A stretch of 64,000 nucleotides of DNA from SG8-30 sp963695155 (GTDB lineage: Bacteria > Pseudomonadota > Gammaproteobacteria > Steroidobacterales > Steroidobacteraceae): contig CAVOGD010000007.1 of NCBI GenBank assembly GCA_963695155.1, forward strand, positions 310,001-374,000. The letters run 5' to 3'. The translations under genes were made by a program, and so were the position numbers. Under the pieces are notes generated by a model. It saw nothing but the letters and a program-made list of their open reading frames with translations, had not been told where the DNA came from and searched no databases. This document shows positions 18,759 through 29,393 of this stretch, in pieces; positions within the stretch are counted from its first letter, which is position 1, and each line of letters starts with the position of its first letter.

Positions 18759-19416
18759 TGAACCGGCCGCGCTGCAGGAACCGCGCCACATGTCTCGCCA
18801 CGTCGCCGGAGATCAGCATGCCCGTGTGCGTGACCGGCAGCACCACGTGGTCGGTCATGCCCTCGACCCGCGTTTCCTCGACCGCGACCGTGCCGTCGTT
18901 CGGCCCCGGCAGCCGGGACACGAGCCGGCCCAGCCCCCTGCCCCCGCACCCGGCGATGACGCCGAGTTCACGCGCCTGGCTCCAGCGGCGCGGTCCGCTG
19001 CCGGTGAGTTCCGCCAGCGCCAGCGGCCCCAGCACGGCGGGCCCGATCGCCCAGCGCGCCACGCTTTGCGCGGCGCAGCTGCCGGCCGCCGGCGCGCCCA
19101 TCAGCACGACGCGGCCCGGCGGCTGGTCGGGTCGCAGTTCGAACAGCCGCAGCAGCATGACCCCGCCCAGGCTATGGCCGACGAGATGCACGGGCGGCGG
19201 CCATTGCGCGAGATACCGGGACAGGTCGTGGACGACCTGTGCGACGCCGGCGCGCAGGCTCGCGTAGTGAAATACGCTCGGCGCGAAGCCCAGGCCGCGG
19301 AGACGCCGGCGCAGCCACAGCGTTTCCAGCCCGTTCATCCACAGGCCGTGCACGAAGACGATGCGCGCGTTCGGAACTTCGGGGCGTTCGTGCGACACTA
19401 AGGTCCAATCCTGCAT
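18706..19416 (-). CDS. Alpha/beta hydrolase, C-terminus formed by repeat
   Basis: 236 residues. The start at 19416 (MQDWTLVSHERPE) precedes the conserved strand RIVFVHGLWMNG; longer starts lack homology-like features. Nucleophile elbow GHSLGG is at about 98-103, a later DGTVAVEETRVEGM segment holds a probable catalytic acid region, and VTHTGML gives the likely histidine. Best described as a lipase/acyltransferase-like serine hydrolase of unknown substrate. The last 17 residues (KEGSDPEGVRPRTETGV) are translated from repeat copy 2, so the original C-terminus has been replaced. Divergent from sodB with only 22 nt between starts. Confidence 0.82.
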   Translation of the reverse strand: MQDWTLVSHERPEVPNARIVFVHGLWMNGLETLWLRRRLRGLGFAPSVFHYASLRAGVAQVVHDLSRYLAQWPPPVHLVGHSLGGVMLLRLFELRPDQPPGRVVLMGAPAAGSCAAQSVARWAIGPAVLGPLALAELTGSGPRRWSQARELGVIAGCGGRGLGRLVSRLPGPNDGTVAVEETRVEGMTDHVVLPVTHTGMLISGDVARHVARFLQRGRFKEGSDPEGVRPRTETGV

Positions 19417-19438
19417 TGTTGACTGAAGGAGAACACCA

Positions 19439-20080
19439 ATGGCCGACGCAGCCACCCCCAGGCTCTCGATTATCCACGGACGCAAGGCGCCGTTCACGCT
19501 GCCGGCGCTGCCGTGGAAGGACGACGCGCTGGCCCCCGTCATCAGCTCCAACACGCTGGGCTTCCATTACGGCAAGCACCACAAGGCGTATGTGGACAAC
19601 CTCAACAAGCTGGTCGCCGGCACGGCGCTTGCGGAGGCGGCCCTCGAGGACATCATCAAGGCGACCGCCGGCAAGCCGGACCAGGCCGGCGTGTTCAACA
19701 ATGCCGCGCAGGTCTGGAACCACACCTTCTACTGGCACAGCCTGAAGCCCGGCGGCGGCGGCAAGCCCGGCAAGGCGCTGCTCGAGCGCATCGAACGCGA
19801 CTTCGGTTCATTCGACGCGATGACCGCGGAACTGGCCAAGGCGGCGGCGACGCAGTTCGGCAGCGGCTGGGCATGGCTCGTGGCCAAGGGCGGCAAGCTC
19901 TCGGTCACCAAGACGGCGAATGCGGAGACGCCGCTGACCCAGGGCTACACGCCGCTGCTGACCATCGACGTGTGGGAACACGCCTATTACCTGGACTTCC
20001 AGAACCGGCGCCCGGACTACGTCGCGGCGGTGATCGACAAGCTCGCCGACTGGGGCTTCGCGGAAGCGAACCTGGGCTGA
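19439..20080 (+). CDS. sodB: Superoxide dismutase, Fe type
   Basis: 213 residues. Converts superoxide to hydrogen peroxide and oxygen in the cytoplasm. Metal ligands are the His of GFHYGKHHKAYVDNLN (about residue 42), the His of AQVWNHTFYWHSL (about 97), and the Asp and His of DVWEHAYYLDFQNRRPDY (about 177 and 181). The second-shell Gln in AAATQFGSGWAWL and the AAQVWNHTFYW pattern favour iron over manganese. A leader of about 15 residues (MADAATPRLSIIHGR) precedes the usual start of the family. The ATG has AAGGAGAAC upstream. Ends 8 nt before repeat copy 3. Confidence 0.95.
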   Translation: MADAATPRLSIIHGRKAPFTLPALPWKDDALAPVISSNTLGFHYGKHHKAYVDNLNKLVAGTALAEAALEDIIKATAGKPDQAGVFNNAAQVWNHTFYWHSLKPGGGGKPGKALLERIERDFGSFDAMTAELAKAAATQFGSGWAWLVAKGGKLSVTKTANAETPLTQGYTPLLTIDVWEHAYYLDFQNRRPDYVAAVIDKLADWGFAEANLG

Positions 20081-20087
20081 GGTATCC

Positions 20088-20165
20088 GGAGGGGTCAGAC
20101 CCCGCAGACGGGGTCAGACCCCGATCCAGGCCGGGGTCTGACCCTTCCAGGGTCTGACCCCTCCT
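20088..20165. repeat. Palindromic repeat, copy 3 (between sodB and aspS)
   Basis: 78 bp filling the gap between two convergent genes. It starts GGAGGGGTCAGACCCC, has a second GGGGTCAGACCCC, then two GGGGTCTGACCC-type cores and ends CCCCTCCT. No target duplication is visible. It could fold into strong hairpins in both transcripts and may serve as a two-way terminator. Confidence 0.85.
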
Positions 20166-20169
20166 CGCC

Positions 20170-21949
<1,780 letters not shown>

Positions 21950-22057
21950 TGAAGCAACTGCCTGATTCGATTGGGGAAAATACCGCCGCCCCGGCGCGGC
22001 GAAAGCGCGCGATTCTATGTCGCCGCAGCGGCGCGATGCAATCCGGGAGGTACGCCG

Positions 22058-22747
22058 TCAGCGCGGCCCCGGGTCCGTGCCGCCGGGCAGGACCTTGTTC
22101 GCACCCTTGTGCGTCCAGTCGGGCGCGACCACGCCCAGCGTGAAGATCAGCTTCATGGCCTCGTCTATGGTCATGTCCAGCTGGATGACGTCCGCGTCGG
22201 GCACCATGATGATGAAGCCGCTGGTCGGGTTGGGCGTGGTCGGTACGAAGACGCAGACCAGCCCCTGCCCGGAGCGGTGCGCCGCCTCGGCCACCTCGTC
22301 GCCGGACTGGAAACCCAGCGTCCAGATGCCCTTGCGCGGGTATTCGACCAGCAGCACGCTCTTGAACGCCTTGCCCTTGTCGCTGAAGACGGTCTCCGTG
22401 AAGATCTTCGCGCCGGAGTAGATGGATCGCACGATCGGGATGCGCCGCAGCAGGCTCTCCCACCAGCGGATCAACTGCCGGCCGACCAGGTTGGTCAGCA
22501 CCAGGCCGGTGACGAACAGCACCAGCAGCGCCAGCAGCAATCCCAGCCCCGGGATACGGAAGCCCAGCAACGCCTCGGGCCGCCAACCCTCCGGCAGCAG
22601 CAGCAGCGTGCGGTCCATGAGGTCCACCAGGAACCTCAGGATGATGACGGTGACGCCCACCGGCAGCCACAGCAGCAGTCCCGCCAGCATGTAGCGCCTG
22701 ATCTTCTGGCCGAAGCCCGGCTTCTTTTCGTGTTCCGCTTCGCTCAC
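22058..22747 (-). CDS. DUF502 family membrane protein
   Basis: 229 residues. Two membrane helices (about 19-41, LAGLLLWLPVGVTVIILRFLV, and about 67-88, LGLLLALLVLFVTGLVLTNLVG) are followed by a soluble part with IPIVRSIYSGAKIFTETVF and FVPTTPNPTSGFIIMVPDADV, the signature stretches of DUF502. Function unknown; in several gammaproteobacteria it lies between an FmdB zinc ribbon protein and aspS, as here. Inner-membrane location is predicted. Confidence 0.88.
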   Translation of the reverse strand: MSEAEHEKKPGFGQKIRRYMLAGLLLWLPVGVTVIILRFLVDLMDRTLLLLPEGWRPEALLGFRIPGLGLLLALLVLFVTGLVLTNLVGRQLIRWWESLLRRIPIVRSIYSGAKIFTETVFSDKGKAFKSVLLVEYPRKGIWTLGFQSGDEVAEAAHRSGQGLVCVFVPTTPNPTSGFIIMVPDADVIQLDMTIDEAMKLIFTLGVVAPDWTHKGANKVLPGGTDPGPR

Positions 22748-22763
22748 CTGACGCTCCCCGGCT

Positions 22764-23207
22764 TCACCGGCGCCCGCGCGGCTTGCGCTTGCCCGCCGCC
22801 CGGGCCGGGCGCCGCTTCACGGCGGCAGCGGTCGTCTTGCGCGCGGTCCCTGCGGCCCGGTCCGGCTGGCCGTTGCCGGATTTCGCCGCGGCCGGCGTAC
22901 CGGCCGCTGCCGCCGGCGGGGTCTCGGGCTTGGCAGCGGCCGCTGGCGGGGTCTCGCCCTTGCGGTCGGCGACCTTGTCACCCGTGGGCTCCCGCTCGCC
23001 CGCGAGGTTGCGCTTCCGGTCCTTGTCCGACTTGAAGTCTGTCTCGTACCAGCCGCCACCCTTGAGCCGGAAGACCGGCGCCGACATCAGCCGGGTCAGC
23101 GTGGCGCGCCCGCACTCCGGGCACTTCCTGAGCGGCTTGTCCGTGACCTTCTGCAGCTCCTCGTGGTGGTGGGCGCAGCGCGAGCACTTGTATTCGTAGA
23201 ACGGCAT
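22764..23207 (-). CDS. FmdB-type zinc ribbon protein
   Basis: 147 residues from MPFYEYKC, the standard FmdB start; a GTG 15 nt upstream is an alternative with its own AGGA. Zinc ligands are C8/C11 (CSRC) and C29/C32 (CPEC). The N-terminal 65 residues are the conserved domain (VTDKPLRKCPECG, LMSAPVFRLKGGGWYETDFKS). The C-terminal 80 residues are a low-complexity Ala/Pro/Lys/Arg tail, longer than usual and probably disordered and basic. Sits 16 nt upstream of the DUF502 gene. Role unknown. Confidence 0.88.
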   Translation of the reverse strand: MPFYEYKCSRCAHHHEELQKVTDKPLRKCPECGRATLTRLMSAPVFRLKGGGWYETDFKSDKDRKRNLAGEREPTGDKVADRKGETPPAAAAKPETPPAAAAGTPAAAKSGNGQPDRAAGTARKTTAAAVKRRPARAAGKRKPRGRR

Positions 23208-23279
23208 CCTGAACGAGTCCACATCCTGAAGGGAAAGAAGAGGCCGGCCGCCGGGTCCACCGGCGACCGGCCCGGCCGA

Positions 23280-25887
23280 TTATGCCGCAGGCGCCGCCGG
23301 GTCGCGCGCGGCGATCTTCTCGAACGCCAGCTCCGTGCCGGCGACGGCCACCCGCACGGTGTCGCCGGGGCCGAAATCGCCGCGCAGGATGCGCTGCGCC
23401 AGCGGATTCTCCAGCTGGTGCTGGATGGCGCGCTTCAGCGGTCGCGCGCCGTACACCGGATCGAAGCCCGCCTCGCCCAGCAGGTCGCGCGCCGCGGCAT
23501 CGATGTCCAGCGTGATGTCGCGCTCGGCCAGCCGCTTGCGCAGGTAACCCACCTGGATCCCGACGATGCGGCGCAGGTGGTCGAGGGCCAGCGGGTGGAA
23601 GACCACGATGTCGTCGATCCGGTTGACGAATTCCGGCCGGAAATGCTGGCTGACGATTTCCAGCACGGCCGCCTTCATGCGTGCGTAGTTGGCCTCGCCC
23701 GCCAGCTCCTGGATGACCTGCGAGCCGAGGTTCGAGGTCATGATCACGACACAGTTGCGGAAGTCGACCGTGCGGCCGTGGCCGTCGGTCAGGCGGCCGT
23801 CGTCGAGGACCTGCAGCAGCACGTTGAACACGTCCGCGTGGGCCTTCTCGATCTCGTCCAGCAGGATCACCGAGTACGGCCGGCGCCGCACGGCCTCGGT
23901 CAGGTAGCCGCCCTCCTCGTAGCCCACGTAGCCGGGCGGCGCGCCGATCAGCCTGGCCACGGAGTGCTTTTCCATGAACTCCGACATGTCGATGCGGATC
24001 AGCGCCTCCTCGGTGTCGAACAGGAACCCGGCCAGGGCCTTGCACAACTCGGTCTTGCCGACTCCCGTCGGCCCCAGGAACAGGAACGACCCGTTCGGCC
24101 GGCTGGGGTCGGACAGGCCGGCGCGCGAGCGGCGGATCGCGTCCGCCACGGTCCTCACCGCCTCGTCCTGGCCGACCACGCGCCGGGCGATCGCCGACTC
24201 CATGTCGAGCAGCTTCTCGCGCTCGCCCTCGAGCATCTTGGACACCGGAATGCCGGTCCACTTGGACACGACCTCGGCCACTTCCTCGTCGGTCACCTTG
24301 TTGCGCACCAGTTGCGCCTGCTTCGATTCCGCGGCCTGCGCGTCCACCAGCCGCCGCTCCAGTTCCGGGATCCGCCCGTACTGCAGTTCCGACATGCGGC
24401 CGAGGTCCTGCGCGCGGCGCGCAGCCTCCAGCTCGATCTTGGCGCGCTCGAGCTCTTCCTTGATGTGCGCGGCACCCTGCAGCGCCGCCTTCTCGGACTT
24501 CCAGATTTCGTCGAGATTCGCATACTCCCTGTCCAGGCCCGCGAGGGTTTCCTCGAGCTGGTCGCGGCGCTTCTTCGACGCTTCGTCGGTTTCCTTCTTC
24601 AGCGCCACCTGTTCGATTTTCAGCTGGATGATGCGACGTTCGAGCCGGTCCAGGGCCTCCGGCTTCGAGTCGATCTCCATGCGGATGCGCGAGGCGGCCT
24701 CGTCCACCAGGTCGATCGCCTTGTCCGGCAGCTGCCGGTCGCTGATGTAGCGGTGCGACAGGGTCGCCGCAGCCACGATGGCGGGGTCGGTGATCTCCAC
24801 GCCATGGTGCACTTCGTAGCGCTCCTTGAGGCCGCGCAGGATCGCGATCGTGTCCTCGACCGACGGCTCCAGCACCAGCACCTTCTGGAAGCGCCGCTCC
24901 AGTGCGGCGTCCTTCTCCATGTACTTGCGGTACTCGTCCAGCGTGGTGGCGCCTACGCAGTGCAGTTCGCCGCGCGCCAGCGCTGGCTTCAGCATGTTGC
25001 CCGCGTCCATGGAGCCCTCGGCCTTGCCCGCGCCCACCACCGTGTGCAACTCGTCGATGAACAGGATGACCTGCCCTTCCTGCTTCGCCAGCTCGTTGAG
25101 CACGCCCTTGAGGCGCTCCTCGAACTCGCCGCGGTACTTCGCGCCGGCGATCAGCGAGCCCATGTCCAGCGACAGCACGCTTCTTGTTCTTGAGGCCCTC
25201 GGGCACCTCGCCGTTGACGATGCGCGCCGCCAGCCCCTCGACGATGGCCGTCTTGCCCACGCCCGGTTCGCCGATCAGCACCGGGTTGTTCTTGGTGCGC
25301 CGCTGCAGGACCTGGATCGTGCGGCGGATTTCGTCGTCGCGGCCGATGACCGGGTCGAGCTTGCCCTGTGCCGCGCGCGCCGTGAGGTCGATGGTGAATT
25401 TCTGCAGCGCGCCGCGCGCCTCCTCGGCATTCGCGTCCCGCACCGGGTCGCCGCCGCGCAGGTCCTTGACGGCGCGCTCGAGCGCGCCCTTGACCGCGCC
25501 GGCCTGCTTGAGCGCCTGCCCGGCGGGTCCCTTGTCCTCGACCGCCGCCAGCACGAACAGCTCGCTGGACACGAACTGGTCGCCATGCTGCTGCGCCAGC
25601 TTGTCGGTGACGTTCAGCAGCCGCCCCAGGTCATTCGAGAGGTGCAGGTCGCCCGCCGCGCCCTCGACGCGCGGCAGCCGGTCGAGCACCTGCAGCAGCT
25701 GCGAGCGCAGCACGTTGACGTTGACGCCGGCCTTGTCGAGCAGCGGGCGCACCGTGCCGCCCTGCTGGTCGACCATCGCCAGCAGCGCGTGCGCCGGCTC
25801 GATGAACTGGTGGTCGCGCCCGACCGCCAGCGACTGGGCGTCGGCCAGGGCCATCTGGAACTTGGATGTCAGGCGATCCGTGCGCAT
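23280..25887 (-). CDS. clpB: ATP-dependent chaperone ClpB (frameshift near 25179)
   Basis: 868 residues after correction. Hexameric disaggregase working with DnaK. The N domain and first Walker A (GEPGVGKTAIVEG) are in one frame up to VPEGLKNKK; VLSLDMGSLIAGAKYRGEFEERLKG and everything after are in the next. Removing one C at about 25179 joins them as in other ClpB proteins. The coiled-coil middle domain, second Walker A (LGPTGVGKTELCKALAG) and C-terminal domain are intact. The start at 25887 (MRTDRLTSKFQ) has GGAG at good spacing. Probably a sequence error rather than a pseudogene. Confidence 0.95.
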
Positions 25888-25980
25888 GGCGCTCACTCCG
25901 GGTCTCGGATGCTCCCTGCATGGGGCCGCCGCAGCCGCAATTCAACCGCCCGGCGGCCGGCCGCGGGGCCAGGCCGGCGG

Positions 25981-26760
25981 TCAGTGCGCCATGGAGTGCG
26001 ACAGGTAGATGACGACCATGCCGAGCAGGATCAGGGCGACCTGCTGGACCGACGTGCGCGCGTCCACCCGGCGGTGCAGCCCCGGGATCAGGTCGGCGAC
26101 CGCCACGTACAGGAAGCTGGCGGCCGCCACGGCCAGCGCGTAGGGCAGCAGGTGCAGCGCGGTCCCCAGCGCCAGGTAGGCCAGCACCGCGCCGACCAGC
26201 GAGGTCAGGCTGACCGCCACGTTGACCCACAGCGCACGGGCCCGGCCCATGCCGCCGTTGACGAGGATCGCGAGGTCGCCTATCTCCTGCGGCATTTCGT
26301 GCGCGAACACCGCCACGGCCGTCACGATCCCGAGGTGCGTGTCGGTCATGAAGGCCGCGGCGATCAGTACGCCGTCGAGGGCATTGTGCAGGCCGTCGCC
26401 CCACAGGATCATCGTCGCCGAGGCACGGTCGCGGTGCTGCTGGGTGGGCGCGTGCGCCTCGCAGGGGTCGTCGTGGCAGTGCCGCCACAGCACCAGCTTC
26501 TCCAGCACGAAGAACACGAGGATGCCGCCGACCAGCGCCAGGCCGATCCGGTGCGTGTTGCCGGGGCCCGCGCCCTCCACGGCGTGCGGCAGCAGCGCCA
26601 GCAGCGCGGCGCCCAGCAGTGCGCCGGTCGCGAAGCTGACGAGGTGCGGCAGCAGGCGGTGGCGCCTGCCTTCCGGCAGCAGCAGGAAGGCGCCCGCGAC
26701 GAATGCGCTGAGGGCGCCGCCCAGTGCGGTGAAGGAGATGATCAGCGCCAGCGTGGACAC
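25981..26760 (-). CDS. ZIP family divalent metal transporter
   Basis: 259 residues with about eight hydrophobic segments. The binuclear metal site of ZIP proteins is visible in helix four (WGDGLHNALDGVLIAAAF) and helix five (AVFAHEMPQEIGDLAIL), with the His-Asn-Asp and His-Glu ligands. A loop WRHCHDDPCEAHAPTQQHRDR between helices three and four is rich in His and Cys and may sense or bind metal. Predicted inner-membrane importer of zinc or a related ion. The gene stands alone between clpB and pgeF. Confidence 0.88.
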   Translation of the reverse strand: MSTLALIISFTALGGALSAFVAGAFLLLPEGRRHRLLPHLVSFATGALLGAALLALLPHAVEGAGPGNTHRIGLALVGGILVFFVLEKLVLWRHCHDDPCEAHAPTQQHRDRASATMILWGDGLHNALDGVLIAAAFMTDTHLGIVTAVAVFAHEMPQEIGDLAILVNGGMGRARALWVNVAVSLTSLVGAVLAYLALGTALHLLPYALAVAAASFLYVAVADLIPGLHRRVDARTSVQQVALILLGMVVIYLSHSMAH

Positions 26761-26824
26761 GGGGGCTCCGGACTCGGTTCAGGCACGCTAGCCTACACCA
26801 GCCGCGTGCCGGCGGGCCGCACCG

Positions 26825-27559
26825 TCAGGCGAGCCAGACGAGCGCCGCCATGCGCCCGGTCATGCCGTCGCGCCGGAAGGAGTAGAAGCGCCGCGGCTCC
26901 GAGTAGGTGCAGCCCTGCCCGCCGTACACGGCGCCGACGCCGGCGGCCGCCAGCCGGCGCCGCGCCAGGCTCCACAGGTCGGCCAGCCAGCGCCCGTCGG
27001 CGTGCGGGCGGAAGTCCTGGCGCGCGTCGGCCTGCGCCGCGATGAACAGGTCGCGCACGTCCGCGCCCACCTCGAAGGCGGTCGGCCCGATGCACGGCCC
27101 CAGCCAGGCCATGAGCGTCCCCGGCGCGGCGGGCAACGCCTCGATGGTGCGCTCCAGCACGCCCCCGGCCAGGCCCTTCCAGCCCGCGTGGGCGGCCGCC
27201 ACGCAGGTGCCGGCCCGGTCCGTGAACAGCACCGGCAGGCAATCGGCGACCAGCACCGCGCAGGCTTCACCCGGCCGCGTCGAGACCGCCGCGTCGGCCG
27301 CCGGGCGCGCCGTCCCGTCGAACCGCGCCACCTCGCAACCGTGCACCTGGGTGAGCCACAGGGGATCCGCCGGCAACTGCAGGGCCGAGCGCAGCCGCGC
27401 ACGGTTGGCGGCGACCGCGGCCGCGTCGTCGCCCACGTGATCGGCCAGGTTGAACGAGGCGAACGGCCCGCCGCTCGCGCCGCCGGTGCGCAGCGTGCAG
27501 GCCGCCCGCACGCGCGCCGGCGCGGGCCACCCGGGCACCATGAAACCCGGCTCAGCCAC
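26825..27559 (-). CDS. pgeF: Purine nucleoside phosphorylase PgeF (YfiH, multicopper-fold)
   Basis: 244 residues from a GTG that overlaps the last codons of rluD; ATG at 27541 is the alternative. The family's zinc-site residues are the His in QVHGCEVA, the Cys in VADCLPVLF and the His in AAAHAGWKGLAGG. Other markers are GPCIGPTAFEVG and the final YGGQGCTYSEPRRFYSFRRDGMTGRMA. YfiH/PgeF proteins cleave purine nucleosides and are linked to peptidoglycan-precursor fidelity. The rluD-pgeF-(clpB) order is conserved in gammaproteobacteria, and a ZIP gene intervenes here. Confidence 0.92.
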   Translation of the reverse strand: MAEPGFMVPGWPAPARVRAACTLRTGGASGGPFASFNLADHVGDDAAAVAANRARLRSALQLPADPLWLTQVHGCEVARFDGTARPAADAAVSTRPGEACAVLVADCLPVLFTDRAGTCVAAAHAGWKGLAGGVLERTIEALPAAPGTLMAWLGPCIGPTAFEVGADVRDLFIAAQADARQDFRPHADGRWLADLWSLARRRLAAAGVGAVYGGQGCTYSEPRRFYSFRRDGMTGRMAALVWLA

Positions 27560-28529
27560 GGTGCCCCCGCAGCGCGCCCGCCGCATCGTCGCGCAGCGCC
27601 GCCAGCAGCCGCTCGAAGTCCGCCGGCAGCGGCGACTCGAACCTGCAGGCCACGTCGCTGGCCGGGTGCACGAATGCCAGGCACGCCGCGTGCAGCGCCT
27701 GGCGGCGGAAGCCGCGCAGCACGGCCTCCAGCGACGGCGCCACACCCTTCGGCAGCGCCAGCCGCCGGCCGTAGGTGGGGTCGCCCACGATGGGATAACC
27801 GGCATGCGCGAGGTGCACGCGGATCTGGTGCGTGCGGCCCGTCTCCAGCACCACGCGCACGTGCGTGTGCGCGCGGAAGCGCGCCAGCACGCGGTAGTGG
27901 GTCACCGCCTCGCGCCCGTCGCCGCGCACCGCCATGCGCACGCGGTCGGTGCGGTGCCGGCCGATCGGCGCGTCCACCGTCCCGCCGCCGGTCATGGCGC
28001 CCACGCAGACCGCCTGGTACTCGCGATGCACCTCGCGGGCCTCGAGCCTGCGCACCAGCGCCGCATGGGCCGCCGGGCTGCGGGCCACGACCAGCAGGCC
28101 GCTGGTGTCCTTGTCCAGCCGGTGCACGATGCCGGCGCGCGGCAATTTCGCGAGTGCCGCATCGTGGGCCAGCAGCGCATTCTGCAGCGTGCGGTCGGCA
28201 TTGCCGGCGCCGGGGTGCACCACCAGCCCGGCCGGCTTGTCCACCACGATGAGGGAGTCGTCCTCGTGCACGATCGCCAGCGGCAACGGCTGCGGCACGA
28301 GCGGCACCTCGTTCTCGAGGACGGCGTCGATCAGCACGCTCTCGCCGCCGGCCACGCGGTCGCGCGGGCGCGGCACGGCGCCATCGAGCCGCACCATGCC
28401 GGCGTCGATCCAGCCCTTCAGGCGCGTGCGCGAATGGTCGGCGAACAGCTGCGCCAGCACCTGGTCCAGGCGCCGGCCGGCCGCCTGCGGCGGCACGCGT
28501 GCTTCGAGCCTGATGCGTGAGGAACTCAT
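27552..28529 (-). CDS. rluD: 23S rRNA pseudouridine synthase RluD
   Basis: 325 residues. An N-terminal S4 RNA-binding domain (RRLDQVLAQLFADHSRTRLKGWIDAGMV, about 19-46) is followed by the RluA-type catalytic domain with HRLDKDTSGLLVVA (about 135-148; catalytic Asp in HRLDKDT) and ETGRTHQIRVHLAHAGYPIVGD. RluD modifies three uridines in helix 69 of 23S rRNA. It is divergent from bamD and overlaps pgeF, an arrangement typical of gammaproteobacteria. Confidence 0.95.
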   Translation of the reverse strand: MSSSRIRLEARVPPQAAGRRLDQVLAQLFADHSRTRLKGWIDAGMVRLDGAVPRPRDRVAGGESVLIDAVLENEVPLVPQPLPLAIVHEDDSLIVVDKPAGLVVHPGAGNADRTLQNALLAHDAALAKLPRAGIVHRLDKDTSGLLVVARSPAAHAALVRRLEAREVHREYQAVCVGAMTGGGTVDAPIGRHRTDRVRMAVRGDGREAVTHYRVLARFRAHTHVRVVLETGRTHQIRVHLAHAGYPIVGDPTYGRRLALPKGVAPSLEAVLRGFRRQALHAACLAFVHPASDVACRFESPLPADFERLLAALRDDAAGALRGHRG

Positions 28530-28553
28530 CCCGGGATCCGAGGGTCTTTCCGA

Positions 28554-28559
28554 TATACT
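28554..28559 (+). promoter_or_regulatory. Possible -10 box of bamD promoter
   Basis: TATACT lies 33 nt before the bamD ATG in the rluD-bamD divergent gap. A matching -35 is not clear, so this is tentative. Confidence 0.3.
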
Positions 28560-28592
28560 GCGGCGTTCACAACCTTGGGGTCCAGTGCCTTG

Positions 28593-29375
28593 ATGTCATT
28601 TCGTCCCCGGCTGTTGCCGGTCGCCCTCGTGGCCGCCGCCCTGGCGCTGTCCGCCTGCAAGACCGGGCGCGACCGTGATGCGCGCGAGACCGACCCGGCG
28701 AAGTTCTACGACCGCGCGAGCCTGATGATGCGCAGCGGCGACTACGACGGGGCGATCCGCGTCTACGAGGCCCTCGAGGCGAGGTTCCCGTTCAGCGACC
28801 AGGCGCGGCAGGGCCGGCTCGACGTGCTGTACGCCTATTACAAGGCGCGCGAGACGGAGTCGGCCGTGGATGCCGCGGACCGCTTCGCGCGCGAGAACCC
28901 CACGCACCCGCGCGTGGACTACGCCTGGTACATCAAGGGACTGGTCTATTTCGAGCGCACGCCGAACCTCTTCGAGCGCTGGTTCCGGGCCGACCTGACC
29001 GAGCGGCCGCCGCAGGACGCGCGGCGCTCGTTCCTGGCCTTCCAGACCCTGCTGGAGCGCTACCCGGACAGCGCGTATGCGCACGACGCCCGCCACCGCA
29101 TGGTGTACCTGCGCAACCGGCTGGCCGACTACGAGACGCACGTCGCGGACTACTACCTGCGGCGGGGCGCGTACGTGGCCGCCATCAACCGCGCCAAGTA
29201 CTGCATCGAGAACTACGACGGCGCGCCCGCGATACGCCAGGCGCTGGAGATCCTGATCGCCGCCTACGACGGGCTGGGACTCGAGGAACTCGCCGGGCAG
29301 GCGCGCGCGGTCCATGCGGCGAACTACCCGGACGGCCCGCTCAAGCGCAGGAAGCGGGGCTGGCTGCCCTGGTAG
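28593..29375 (+). CDS. bamD: Outer membrane protein assembly factor BamD
   Basis: 260 residues from ATG 28593. A lipoprotein signal peptide ends in lipobox LSAC (Cys at about residue 20). Tetratricopeptide-like repeats follow (FYDRASLMMRSGDYDGAIRVYEALEARFPFSDQARQGRLDVLYAYYK; HPRVDYAWYIKGLVYFER; RSFLAFQTLLERYPDSAYAHDARHRMVYLRNRLADYE). BamD is the essential lipoprotein of the BAM complex that inserts beta-barrel proteins in the outer membrane. Ends KRRKRGWLPW. Convergent with nadE, 18 nt apart. Confidence 0.95.
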   Translation: MSFRPRLLPVALVAAALALSACKTGRDRDARETDPAKFYDRASLMMRSGDYDGAIRVYEALEARFPFSDQARQGRLDVLYAYYKARETESAVDAADRFARENPTHPRVDYAWYIKGLVYFERTPNLFERWFRADLTERPPQDARRSFLAFQTLLERYPDSAYAHDARHRMVYLRNRLADYETHVADYYLRRGAYVAAINRAKYCIENYDGAPAIRQALEILIAAYDGLGLEELAGQARAVHAANYPDGPLKRRKRGWLPW

Positions 29376-29393
29376 ACGGCGGCCGGGCGGGCC

